From Irpex lacteus (Eukaryota; Basidiomycota; Agaricomycetes; Polyporales; Irpicaceae), in NCBI GenBank assembly GCA_001986395.2, contig MQVO02000005.1, positions 930,001-994,000 on the forward strand: DNA of 64,000 nt, in the 5' to 3' direction. Below the pieces are notes generated by a model. It was not told the DNA's origin. It saw only the letters and a program-made list of their open reading frames with translations, and did no database searches. How positions within the stretch are numbered: the stretch's first letter is position 1; every line of letters begins with the position of its first letter. A program made the translations under genes and the position numbers. This document shows, piece after piece, positions 37,401-48,686 of the stretch.

Positions 37401-37911
37401 TAGGAGGAGTTGCCGAAGTACTGTTAGTAGCTGAGGTTTCCGTCGACCGTGAATTCTTCTTGAACTTCATCGCCTTAAGGCTTGTTGAATGTTCTTGTAT
37501 GCGTATTGTGTCTTCGTCCCAGGGATAGAATTGTCCATCGATCATAGTACCATCAGCATTACGACCAGTCGAGTCAAGACTGCCTTCTGACGCGAGTTTC
37601 TTGTTCGAACTGCCAGCTTTGCTTGGCCCAGCCGAAATGATATTGAGCTCATCGTCCGAGTCGTCTTCGAGAGGTGTCAGCTTGGGTTTCTTGACCGCAA
37701 CCATTTCGACAGAGCCTCCGCGCGAGTTCCTTCCTGAACGCGTGTTTCCCCCTCCTCTCACTCCTTTCCCCGCCTCTCCAGACTTTCCACGAAGGAAGTC
37801 GCTTCCCAAATCCTCGAAACCGGTAGCCTGAGGACGTTCCCTTAAGCGCATGCTTCTATCGGAATACAGCGTAGCCCCCGTTCGTCCAAGATTTGCATAT
37901 GCACTTTCCAT
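34487..37911 (-). CDS. Rtc4-domain protein with FP-SP repeats
   Basis: A predicted nuclear protein carrying the RTC4 (restriction of telomere capping 4) domain. The long first exon (from 37911, MESAYANLGRTGATL) is disordered, Ser/Pro/Lys-rich, and holds repeated FPxxSP motifs. Further exons carry CPWCDERLPPTPSPLL, CHRHQFEQHHFPLAQQRGWP and the Rtc4 core YYGELGAVILAQTLYDMFP followed by ILLPETALSLIMEDM and ESAQYGVAMFPDD. The tail is charged and low complexity, ending in a small last exon (34487-34577) joined by a GTGAGT/TTGTAG intron to give a DGRDQWTRSLRGRIESDEEL end; without it the protein would stop at 34631. Cys and His around CPWC and CHRH could bind metal (inference). The function of Rtc4 proteins is poorly known, with a link to telomere and silencing phenotypes in yeast. 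Confidence 0.8.
36599..36785 (-). repeat. Three tandem 60-66 bp coding repeats
   Basis: Within the Rtc4-domain gene, three consecutive units encode FPVLSP(I/L)SSP(V/I)(R/Q)P followed by a Lys-rich spacer. The DNA copies are also similar (GAAATGGGAGACAGGACGGG occurs twice), so the expansion is recent at the DNA level. Confidence 0.8.
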
Positions 37912-38158
37912 TGCCCTCTAAGGCAGTCCAAGCACATGGGAGGAACAAGACGAAAGAATAACTCCGAAAGAGGAAGGAGAAACGCGAGCAACGCCAGCCG
38001 ACAACTACTTAGGTCGCGATCACATGACCGTTCGAAAGCGCTCTATTTCCTTGCCTTTGAAAATGCTGTATTATACGGCCTCTAATAAATGTGATGTTCT
38101 ACATATTACAGGCATATGGGTCCTCAAGATAATTTACTATCCAACAAAGTGGTCTTCG

Positions 38159-41100
38159 TTATATTTCCTCGTCGAGTCCAATCGGAATCTCTCCAATAGT
38201 CTCGACCTTCTCCTCGACCTTGTTCTCCTGCTCAGGCTCGAAATTTTGTAGCCGCATATCGACCAGGAATTCCTTGTCACGGACGGTCTGCGACCACGTT
38301 CTGAACATGTTCCCGAGAGCAAAGGTCCCCTGGCCAACAGCAGCGAGTGTGAAGATGCTTGGATATACGTGGAGGACTGAAACGTAACGATGAGAGCAGT
38401 TACTTGCAGAGAGAAGTGCATACGTACATAGCATGTGTTCGTCTGCGTTCAAGCGGAACACTTTGATGGCTCCCCACAGAATGGCCGGCGGGAACAATAT
38501 CATGCCCAGGAGGCCAACAGCCAACGGACCAATAACATCCTTCGACGCTGCGAAAGGATCCAGATGAGTCCACCCATTGCGTCGGATCTGAGTAAGTACA
38601 GCGTGAGACTCTAAGCATTCAGAAGTGAACACGAAATATTCTCACAGCGTCGATGCCTCTGGCTATCTGTCCGCCAGGGCGGATTCGCTGTAGGCGCAAC
38701 GCGATCTTCGTATACAGCAATCCCAATGCCCACATATCCACAAGGCGAATGCGGGGTTGCATTTCGGAGTGGAACGCATGTCGAGAGGGCAGAATAATAT
38801 AAAGCTCGATGACCAGAGCAATGAGTGTCGGGATAAGGACACCAAGGCACAGCGCCATATACGTCGCTTGAGCGGCCCATAGTAGGCTACGCTTGATGAG
38901 ATACAGCGCAAAGTCAGCACGAGGTTGATTCCCACCACGACGCTGTCGATGCTTGTCCATCTTGTCCAAGGCGTTACTGACAAGCCAGCACGCCCATAGC
39001 AGATAGAACCCGGCGAGGAAAGCGTACCCGTCGTGAACCTCGTAAGAGACGAAAAGTCTGAAGAAATATCGACCAAGGAGTATCGGCACCGCGACAAAGG
39101 ATGCCAAAGCCGCAGAACAGGTGGTCCACAGCGCGACCGTGAAGGCGATTATCCGATAGCGGAAATGGGGCGGCAGGTATACTACGATATAGTCATCCTT
39201 GATGTTGCGCCTGGCCTTCTCTGCTTCAGCGTTTTGCAGCTGCATGAGCTGAGCAGCTCGTTCATTGACAGGCTGTCCAGCGGCGTCGACTTCAGCGGTA
39301 GCGGGCTCATTCTTGACGAGCGCGACGTTGTCACTGTTGGGTACCCTCCGGAAAGTCCCGGCGACCTCAACCCCGGTCGGTTTGCCCCACGGGGCGTACC
39401 ACCTTCGTTTGAAGTAAAACTCTTCGCTGATATGACGCCCACCAAAGAGGTACGAAGATAATCGCAGCTGGGAAGCCAAGAATTTCCAGATGCGGAGGCC
39501 AGTTTGACGCAAGAACTTCCGAGGCTTGAAATATTGCAGCGTGTACGGCAGGATCAGGTGCAGGAAAAGCAGGTCGATTGGGACGACGGAGAGAGGCTCT
39601 CGCGCTTTCAGCCGGAACGGCATGATGGTGCGACTGAAGATGCGGAGCACACCCGATATCGTCGCAACACTGCAGGCGACTACTGTCGCATACATGACTC
39701 CACTGAGCAGCAGCTTCTTGATATGTACGAAAGTCGGCCGTTCGAGGATTTCTCTGATGGGATGGAAGTTCTGATCTTGAGGGTCCTTGATGAACCATAG
39801 CGCTCCGCTCCGTAGACAGGTCCTGAAACTGGCCAGTAGCACAGCGAACTGGTACCTACATACATGCACAGGTTAGTTCTAAGAACTTGGTGTGAAAATA
39901 GAGAGTGCTCGACGTACATGAACATTGTGCCGATTACCCAATGGTAGAACGCGGACGTGAGTGGAGCGTACAGGAGGAAGTCGGCACGCGTGCTGAAGCT
40001 TCCGTGGGGGAAGAGGGAGACGGTACAGATATCAAGCATGATACCGCAGCCAAGGGGGAAGACGACCAGTTCGACAAGAATGAACGCAGCGACCTACATA
40101 CCAAGCGAGTTAAATACCAGGTGGGACCACGTAATAGGAACCACTAACCTTGACCACCAAGAGCTGTTGGCGGACGGCACTGCGAACAGCTCGTCCAGCA
40201 CTCTTCATGCTACCGATCGTCAACACGTTCAGGTAGATAGCAAGAAGCAGTGCGTCGACTACATAGCCCAACGTAATCGCAAAGACCTTCTCCGCCGTAC
40301 CGTTACCAAGAGCGAGTTTAATCCATTGTTCTTGCACCTCTTGCCAGACTTCGCGGACTTTCTCGCCCAATGGGGCAAAGTATGGCTCAGCGAGTTGCAT
40401 GACCTGCGAATCATGAGCAGCGAGCCTCTCCAATAATGTCGCGGAAGAGGTAGTCTGCGGTGCGGAAGAAGCGAACTGCTGAAGTGCTTGTTCATACTGT
40501 AGCAGATATTAGTGTGGATCAACGAAGACAACGATTTGTCACTCACCAGTGCCGTCGCGTTGGACACGATATCCTGTGCAACTCTCTCGCCGATGACTGA
40601 CACTGCAAATTTACCCAAAGGTTGCGAAGTCAAGGCGAGAATATGCTTGAACGGCGGATAGATGGCTTGGCTCAGGAAGAGCATGAACGTATCGACGACC
40701 GGGTCCGTGATGATCCTGATTGCGCGAATGGGGAAGTCGATGATATACAGTAACCGTCGAGGCTCGAGCTGAAACAAATCGTCAATGGAATGTAACAGCA
40801 ATTAATCTGTTCTACTCACCGAAAGTAGAGCGAGTGATTTCCCTATAGTGAAAGGCAGCCAAACGCCAATCCCAATGGTAGTATCTAGAACGAAGACCAT
40901 CAAAGCAGCCTGAGAGCAGATGTTAGTCAGTATGACGCGGAATCGTTATTTTGTGAGATATAATGCTGACGTTCTGAAGCACTCCATAGATGGGACCACG
41001 AAGACCGATTGCAGCCAGAATGTCTGTAAAATATACATAAGCATGCTCTCCTCAGGCGCACCGAGCTCACCTTCCAGCGCACCTTCCATGTCATCTTCCA

Positions 41101-43188
41101 TACCACCCTCCAACTCATCATTCAAATCTAATGCGTCGGCGTCTGGCCCATTCGCCACTGGTATAACCTCCTCGCGCACCTCCTCGAGCCTATCGTCATT
41201 CTCATCTGGAACATCAGGCGCCGGAGCTTCAAAACCGACGACAGCGTCAGGTCCGTCTTCTTCCTCGTCCTCCTCTCCATCTTCCTCTTCATCGGTCCAT
41301 TGCTGTAACGCAGGCATTTCAACATCGATATCGACATCTCCTTCGTGCTCCTCCACGTCCTCAGGGGCGTTTGCCTCCTCTTCCTTTCTGGCAACTTGGG
41401 CCGCCTCCTCAGGCGTGGCTTCACGGAAGTAAGTTTCCCACTCTTCCTCGTTGATACCATCTGCTTCCTTAGGTACCTCCTCCTCCACCTGTTCCTCTGC
41501 CCGATGGTCTTGGAAGTAGCCGAGATTAGAAGGTCCAGCTTCGAATTCCTCCGGGGCACGATATGTAGCCAAGTGAGGAGACGCCAATGGAGTGTTACCA
41601 CGGCTGGGTTGAGGTAGAATCTGAGGTGGAGAGCCAGGTTCCGCGGGGGTGAAAAGAGCTGTAGAGAATAGAGGTGGTCGGCTAGACGACTTTCCAGGTG
41701 TTGGCGGGGGCAGTACTTCTTCCTCTTTCTTCGTAACAGGCGCATTCTGGCTCTGCGACGAGCTAGCGAGGGGATCCCAACTCGAAAAGTCCAACTTCCA
41801 ATCATCAGGGACAGGTTCCACCTTTGCAGGTAACTCAACCTCTCTGTCCCCTACAGCAGACGATTCTTCCGATTCTGGCGTAGATTCATCCCGTTTCGGC
41901 CGTTTGGTAGCAGAAGAGAAAGAAGGGGATCTACTGGGCATCGGCGTCCACTCGTACCCATCGTTCCATGAATGTCTCCGCTTCACACCAGTCGAGGGAC
42001 CATCAAATGCAAAAGCGTCGTTTAATTGCCGGCCCTTCCCTTTCGTCTCAGATCCCTCTGCGGGCTCGTCATCGCTGCCTGCATCAGCAAGTGCCCATCT
42101 CACTGCCGCTCTCTCTCTGAGGTGGCGCTTTGCCTCTATGTCCCGGATTACATCACGAGGAGGAGCAGGTAGAATCGGCCGTGCTGGGCGCTCCCAAATA
42201 CGTCCAACAGGAGCAGGGGCAGGGGCGGGGACAGGGACAGGGGGCGGCGGAGGCAGAGCCGGGACTGGGGCCACAGCTGGAGCTATTGGGATCACAGGTT
42301 CTGGAATGACTTGAACAGCGCCTTCCGGGGGAGCCTCTGCTTCGTCAAACACCCCTGGTCGAGCATTCTGGGTTATCCACTCTCGTAAGAGAAAGATGGC
42401 CACAAAAGCCACCACTATGATAGTCGCGATGATCTGGCCCGAAACAATGTCGGCAGATATTGTGCGAATGCTAGGATGTGTGATGAAAGCCTCAAAGGGG
42501 AAGTACCGGAGCTTGTCTCATTCTGCTGCTCATATGTAGATGTAGGTTCAGGAGGATTGTCGACTCTTGGTCGTTCACGATTACTGATCCACCAAGCTCT
42601 GTTTCTGTGGTCAGTATGAGCGCGGGAGAAAAGAATGACTATCACGCACGTCGAATCACCCATCGCGAAATACATCCGCCACGTCCAGATGGTCGCCCAA
42701 GGTAGCACTGCACCCCAAATAAAGCCAACAAGTAGAACACGAATAGCAAATAAGACGGCTATGAAAGATTGCTGCGCGAATCGTTTGATCAATAAGAACA
42801 GCGGTAGCCGTGGAGGCATGTCCTGGGCGTACACTGCAGGCGACATAAGATACGCATATAACAGAGGCTTCAACAACACAGCGTACCCTTCTGAAATGAA
42901 TACGGATGCTTGCAAACATCGCACGTCTTCTTCTTACTATGCGCGAGCCATGTTGTTAGACTAAGAAAGCGTTCGTTAATGTTCCCATAGTCTGAAAGAG
43001 TTAGCTATACTCACCATTCCTGGTGTATATATCGAATGGTCCCTGAGCATTTGCATGGATAAAACAGCGGCTGATCAGGTTCTGCTGGACCACTGCAGAT
43101 ACGGCATGTGTCTGAAAGTCCCGAGACAAGACATGAGCCACATCGTCAGAGACTGCGCGTTACGGTGCGTACCTTGGTCCTCCTGCAT
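38159..43188 (-). CDS. DOA10: ER membrane RING-CH ubiquitin ligase Doa10/MARCH6 (Ssm4)
   Basis: A large polytopic E3 ligase of the ER and inner nuclear envelope that ubiquitinates misfolded and short-lived proteins for ER-associated degradation. A 16-nt first exon (43173-43188) encodes MQEDQ. Splicing then yields the RING-CH signature: DTCRICSGPAEPDQPLFYPC, CSGTIRYIHQEC and LTTWLAHSKKKTCDVCKHPY, the second-group Cys being rebuilt over an intron. Hydrophobic segments follow, for example FAIRVLLVGFIWGAVLPWA and a stretch at the start of the 42415 exon. A long acidic and Pro-rich cytosolic loop (about 41000-42400) comes next, then many more membrane spans down to 38159 (for example LWTTCSAALASFVAVPILLG and FLAGFYLLWACWLVSNALD). 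The protein ends in a Glu-rich tail. Family members have about 14 spans; exact number and inner exon ends were not verified. Confidence 0.93.
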
Positions 43189-43582
43189 CAAGACTGTGCT
43201 CTTAGGCTCGTAAGCCTTCTTGAGTTACGCCAATATTTTGTCCAAGTCGACTGTTGTGATCCAGGTCGTATAAAGTGTCCCAGTTTATGGTGGTACTTGA
43301 CCAAAGCCAGTGGGGTTAGCTTGTCTCGGCCGAAGCGCTGGCTCAGCGCCACAAAGGTCGTCTTGAATCTCAAGCCGGGATCTTCAGGTGATGTCCGAAG
43401 CGGAGATGCAGCGGAACTTAAATAAATGGCCTCTGAGCATCACAAGTTAGCGCTCCGATTTGATATCCCGCTTTGCGGCTCCGACATCTCTCTCAACGTT
43501 ACATCTATGTTTGATGATTACTACTAACTTTTATAGAAGTATAAGACCTAGACCAATCTACTCAAGAAGTCAGTATTTGACG

Positions 43583-44724
43583 ATGTCGTCGAACGTCACC
43601 CCTCCCAAGCGCACATTTCCTCCTCTGTACTCCAGCCAGGGTAATGAAGCAGTCGATAGACTGGCTTTCGTGCATGTCCTAGAAAGACTCAAGGTACCCC
43701 CGAGAACTAGAAATACCACGATAATGATTTATTTGCATGTTTTTAAACAGACGCAAAAGCGAACCGGCTGGGTAGACCATAATGTTTGTCTGACGGTCCA
43801 GAACACACTTACTTCTCATCTCATCTCTATGCTTATAGGTGCCAGGACCAGAGAGGTAGGCTAGATACAGAGATGTGTTGTCCGCTTTCTCTCATTATCT
43901 TTACCAGCATCTCAGACCATATGTATCGCATGGCTGTACTTGCTATGTGCACTTCGGACAGCAGCCTAGACGTCTCAAAGTGCGCCTATGCGATATCCTA
44001 TGTGTATCATTCCTGACACAACACATCGCTAGGTGTGTAATGATGTGTCTGGTGCATGACCTTGGTATGTTAATATTTCACCCTCTGTTACTCTGCACAC
44101 CGTAATTTAATCTCTGTACGCCGTAGCGGAAGCGCAAGGTATGTATGCTCAGCCGTAGAGTCTGTAACCGAGACTCACAACGCAACTCAGTTGGCGATAT
44201 CACTCCTCGAGAAGGAATCTTCAAGGCGGAGAAGCGTAGACTAGAGGCGGTCAGTAATATTACCTTCCAACTATACAGACCAGACGCTGATCTCGTATAA
44301 AGGAAGCTATGCACAACTTTGTGCATGAAATGTTGCATAATAGCCCCGCTGCGCAACGCATCGAAAGTCTCTGGCAAGAGTACGAAGCGGGTGAAACCCC
44401 CGAAGCCAAATTTGTGAAAGGTAACTATGATTATATCCCATCCTACTCACAGATACTCTGACCGCGTCCGTCCAGACCTCGACAGATTCGAAATGGCATC
44501 ACAAGGTAAAGCTCCCTTGTCTCGTATAAATGCAAGCTGTACTGAGACCTATATTGCGAATAGCTTCCGAATACGAAAAGAACCATGGAATGACGACGCT
44601 GCAACCGTTCTTCGACAGCAGCATCCCAAATATACGACATCCTGAAGTCCAGCAGTGGGGAAAGGACTTGCTGTCTGAACGCAGTGAGCGTCACAGGAAT
44701 ACGACTGTCAATAAAGGTGTGTGA
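43583..44724 (+). CDS. HD-domain 5'-deoxynucleotidase (HDDC2/YGL101W-like)
   Basis: A metal-dependent phosphohydrolase of the HD superfamily, in the branch of yeast YGL101W/YBR242W and human HDDC2, enzymes that dephosphorylate deoxynucleoside 5'-monophosphates. Exons joined by frame give MSSNVTPPKRTFPPLYSSQG, VLERLKTQKRTGWVDHNVPG, ISDHMYRMAVLAMC (first metal His), CLVHDLAEAQVGDITP (HD pair plus downstream Asp), EKRRLEAEAMHNFVHEML, and DLDRFEMASQASEYEKNHG (final metal Asp in the KxDxxEM-type motif). The C-terminal tail is charged. Introns near 43693-43750, 43788-43838, 43856-43911, 43987-44031 and later are short. An in-frame upstream ATG at 43460 would add 41 residues without acidic residues. 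Confidence 0.9.
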
Positions 44725-45071
44725 TTGCTGATACTAGTGCACGTTGCATACAGAGTGCGAGTAATAATCATGCATTGATTGTGCATATGTAGTTACTGAG
44801 CAGTAGCAACCAAAGAAAGCATCCAAATGAAAAACGGATAGCAAAGTAACTTAAGTATCATGATAGTTCTTTGAACGATGTTACCTGAGACGACGAGACC
44901 TACTAAGTCACAGGTGCAATTATAGTCAACGTCGCTTTAGACAAGCCATTTCTCTCGCCGTGTCCTTAGTGTACGGTTGAGTTGTGCTGCAGAATATAAC
45001 TGGATGCTGCCTGTGTTTCTGCCTCGAGAGACGGTGACTATATATACGTCCGGTACTGACATCCCAATATC
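44725..45071. other. Intergenic between HD gene and tRNA gene
   Basis: It contains the 3' flank of the HD-domain gene and the 5' flank of the tRNA-Lys gene. Nothing else is recognised. Confidence 0.4.
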
Positions 45072-45177
45072 GCCCGCCTAGCTCAATCGGATAGAGCGTC
45101 AGACTCTTAACGAGTTGCGGGCACGTGACACTGCTTACGTAATCTGAAGGCTGGGGGTTCGACCCCCCCGGTGGGCT
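45072..45177 (+). tRNA. tRNA-Lys (anticodon CUU) with 32-nt intron
   Basis: The cloverleaf can be drawn in full. Acceptor stem GCCCGCC (45072-45078) pairs with GGTGGGC (45170-45176). D stem is GCTC/GAGC. Anticodon stem TCAGA (45099-45103) pairs with TCTGA (45143-45147), with loop C-T-CTT-A and anticodon CTT at 45106-45108. T arm is GGGGG-TTCGACC-CCCCC. The intron 45110-45141 sits one base 3' of the anticodon, the standard eukaryotic position. A TTTT stretch shortly after is a possible RNA polymerase III terminator. Confidence 0.95.
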
Positions 45178-45283
45178 ACTTATTTTGTCACTATCGAGAA
45201 TGTTTTGTTTTTACTCTATGACACTATGAGGAGATGGGAGACGGCTTTTTGGCCGTGAGTATGGAAGCCACAATAGCACATTC

Positions 45284-45392
45284 GCCCGCTTGCACAACGG
45301 AGAGCGTTGGCGACTCTTTACAAGCGCTGGGCCGCGAGGGTTGAACATGGCTATTTTAGAGAAGGCTGCGAGTTCGACCCTCGCGGTGGGCT
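45284..45392 (+). pseudogene. Degenerate tRNA-like unit (tRNA-Lys-related ends)
   Basis: It has the same acceptor pattern as the tRNA 107 bp upstream (GCCCGCT with GGTGGGC), a perfect T arm (GCGAG-TTCGACC-CTCGC, a good B box), and a near A-box TTGCACAACGGA. The central part does not fold into a convincing anticodon stem, and the inserted segment is about 35-40 nt. A TTTTT run follows at about 45398-45405. Either a tRNA pseudogene, a divergent tRNA with an unusual intron, or a polymerase III unit of another type. Confidence 0.55.
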
Positions 45393-45775
45393 AGTTTCTT
45401 TTTCGTCTTCCATGTTTTGCCCACAGTAGTGCAAAAATTGTAACAGAGCCAGTACGTACCTGAACGTTCAACAATGTGCAAATTCAGTCGCTGCTATATG
45501 AGCGTCACAAAGGTGACTGGATGCCCTACTCGAGTTCAGTCAGCAAGTTATGCGGGGACCATAGACAATGTTAATGTAGATAGCACAATATATCACAAAT
45601 GAGTATGTCGTGTGTCTCACAACAGCAGTTTCGTCAGAAGATTCTCAAGCGCTCTTGTTTATTTTACAGAAGTATACATTTGGCTGTGAGCATTGAAACA
45701 TCCAACAATCCTGAGCAATCCTCAGATTGGCATTTTGCCCATTATTTCCTTCGCCTTCCTGAATTCGTAGCACAG

Positions 45776-48686
45776 TTACTTCGACACCTTGAATGTCGGG
45801 AACTCTCCTATCCTGAGCTTCGTGGCCTGTACTAACGTCAGAATGAACACCACGTCAAGTTACTATTCACTCACCCCAAATGGAGTTAATGTGATGTTCT
45901 TCGCCGGACCCGTACATGCCGGGTTGGTCGGTGGAGCTGCTGCAAACCTGTCGCCCGCAACACCCCAGTTAATCGGACAAGCCGCCACAGATATGGTGAA
46001 CGGCGGTTTGCCGGAGTCGAAGATCGGACTGGGCAGCTTCGATGTCGGAGTGCCCGGGTGGAAAGTCAACGTCGACGGATCAATCGCATACTGCCAATCG
46101 GCCGTAGCTTCGAACTGATAGTCGGCTGCGAGAGGCTGTTGACCGTTACGAGTAAGCACCTTCGAGTTACGAGGAATGTCAAATGCGTAGTGAAGAGGTC
46201 CACGGTGAATGGCGATAGAGTTATTCGGGCGAGACTCTGAAACGATGATTGAGGTCGTGCTATGCTCGGCTACTGAAAAACCACTCACCTATTGTGATAT
46301 CCGCTGGAAGGTTCAATGTCAATGTTGTGGTTCCCGACGAAACCTTCACGGCATGCAGTCCATTCTTTGGAGCGAGAGCGGAAGCTTTGCCGCCGTTCAC
46401 TGCAATCGTTCCCTTCGATACCCAGCTAGGAACCCGAACATAGTATGTGAATGCCTTGTCTGCTTTGATGGTGGTGATCAATGTGTCGCTGAACGGGTAA
46501 GTCGTATTGACAGATGCGGTCACTTTGTTACCTAAAGTAACCGTGTTAGTCACCATGAGAGGAACTTTAAGTAAAATAGAACCCGGAAGCGCACCATTAG
46601 CGAGTGTGACGGAGGTCTGGAAGGGACCAAGGTATACGTGGACGAGTGAAGCATCATCAGGCGTTGTCACGAACGCATTGCTGATAAATTTGGGCCATCC
46701 CTGCGGATGGTTGACTGTGCAGCATCTAGTCATGACTTGAGTAAGATACTTCCAACCGCCAAAGACCCTGTACGTACGGATAGTTAGGTTCCAACCCGAA
46801 TACGTTTGAATACGGTCTGATAGTGATTAATTTAGTGTCGCATAGCCTACTTGACAGACAGTGCGCCTCACCCGTCCTCTGGGAAAGGATTCCTGTGCAA
46901 AACTTGTCAAATTATGCAAATGCATAACCGCGTGTAGATACTCACGGAGTCATATTTTGAGCAGCAATCTGATTTTGTTGCTGCAAGTATTGTCGAGCCC
47001 ACATATCTGGCAATGACGTTGGTGGAAATACGGTCAAGCATAACGCCGCCGTGCTTACCTCCGGTCAGTGTGGCTGGAAGTGCATTGTACGTGATGCGTT
47101 CTACACGGTCTGCGAACTTCGGGTCACCGATGACTTGATACAGGTACGAGCCACTGTGTTTCAGGATAATATCAGAGCTAGGAATTCATGTAAATTACGA
47201 ATTAGCCACTTACGAGAACATGGTCTCAACCACCAGACACAGCTCAGTTCTATGCACGTAATCATCAGCCAAATGCCAAATTGCGAATAATTCAACGCGT
47301 TACCCTCTTACGGCCTCAAGACCTGCGAGATACTCGTCAGCGGCGTAGATTCCAGACGGCCTTCCGTGGTACTTGAACAACAAGTCCCAGCCAGTACTTG
47401 CAGCGTCGAGATCTTGATGGAGAATTTGTTTCAGTTAACATAAAACAACGGGATCGACAACCTACCAGACTGGTTGTGAGTGAATCGATACGTAGCTGGT
47501 AGCGCTTTCAAGCCTTCGGCCATGTTGACTCCGTGCCAGGTCAACACCGGGAATGGATTATTAAGGTTTTCAACTGCAGTAGTGGGGAAATACTGGTAAT
47601 ATGTTGAACGTCGAGAATGCAATATGCAATAGACCACTCGAGTTCACTGCTTACCTTCGGCGAGAAAACGTCCTCCCACGGGTCACCGGTGTACTTCAAC
47701 ATCTTCATCGTGTCGATAAGTAGATCTTCCTGGCCATCGGGGTGGAAGTCATACAACCTACATAGCAAATGAGTACACGCGTAGTCCTGAATACCGGACA
47801 TATTCGTTACCATTGTAAGACCATTACGAAGTCTTCCCATCGCGTGTTGGTCCAGTCCTCGAGTCCTTCGCCCTTGTGGAGCATCGTGTTGGCAAGCGAT
47901 ACGAACTTATGCAAAGCAGTGACCACCCGATCTGTCTGAGATGGGTCCGCTTCGACCATCTGGATTGCTCCGAAGAAGAATGGGTAGCGTCCCCAGAGAT
48001 ATCGCGGCTTTGTGGTGTTTACTTCAGGCCCCAGCCATCCGGTAGAGTCCTGGTGGTCAAGAACATAGTCGAGAAATGCTTGTGTTTGAGATTTGATGGT
48101 GGCGTCGTTCACAAGCACGCCAGTCGGAACCATGCCGTTCTGTAGATCTTGTCAGTGAAGGTAAATCGAAAGTTCACATGAAAGCACTCACAAACCAGTA
48201 ACTTCCAGCTGTTCAATACGCTTAGTGTCATATCTGTACAGCGATTATCTTACTTACCTTCTTCCAAACTCGAGTAGTAAGAATTGCCACCAGTCCAATC
48301 GGTCTGTGCAACGCTGATAAGGGCAAGAGTCAGCCAGGGATAATTACACTTTAATGGCTATTGCATACTAGTCGTAGAAATCGTGCTCATGTCCAGCGAG
48401 GCCATTGACCTGGACCATCACCTGATTTCAATTGTTAGGTTGTTTGCTCCAGAAATAAAACTTCACATCACATACCTGATCGTATAACCAGCCCGACGGC
48501 TTAACAGCGCCAAGTGGGAGGCTCAGGAACTTCTTCGGCGCCACTAACCACAATCATGACGTCGTCAGTTGTTTCGATAAGGCATGGAAGATATAACTAC
48601 TCACACCCAGTGGGTTGAGCATTATCCGCTCTTGTCCCAAAGAGGGAGAGCCAGATCAGAGACAACGAGGAGAGGTCGCTCAACAT
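45776..48686 (-). CDS. Secreted GH127-type glycoside hydrolase (beta-L-arabinofuranosidase family, DUF1680)
   Basis: A probable extracellular enzyme acting on arabinose-containing plant polymers or glycoproteins. The start at 48686 gives a clear signal peptide (MLSDLSSLSLIWLSLFGTRA). The body begins LAPKKFLSLPLGAVKPSGWL. Other parts visible: WTGGNSYYSSLEEGKSYWFN, GMVPTGVLVNDATI, YLWGRYPFFFGAIQMVEADP, WTNTRWEDFVMVLQWLYDFH, VLTWHGVNMAEGLKALPATY, DEYLAGLEAVRGTELCLVVE with the conserved Glu and Cys, and MTRCCTVNHPQGWPKF with the paired Cys of the family's metal/catalytic site. C-terminal beta-sandwich segments follow (VRVPSWVSKGTIAVNG, SIAIHRGPLHYAF), ending EFPTFKVSK. More than ten short introns interrupt it. 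Reading is continuous, with no sign of decay. The precise sugar specificity is not predictable. Confidence 0.88.

Noticed and set aside
41649..42314. 221-codon plus-strand frame
   Set aside because: It is antisense to the acidic, Pro-rich loop of Doa10; composition bias explains the lack of stops.
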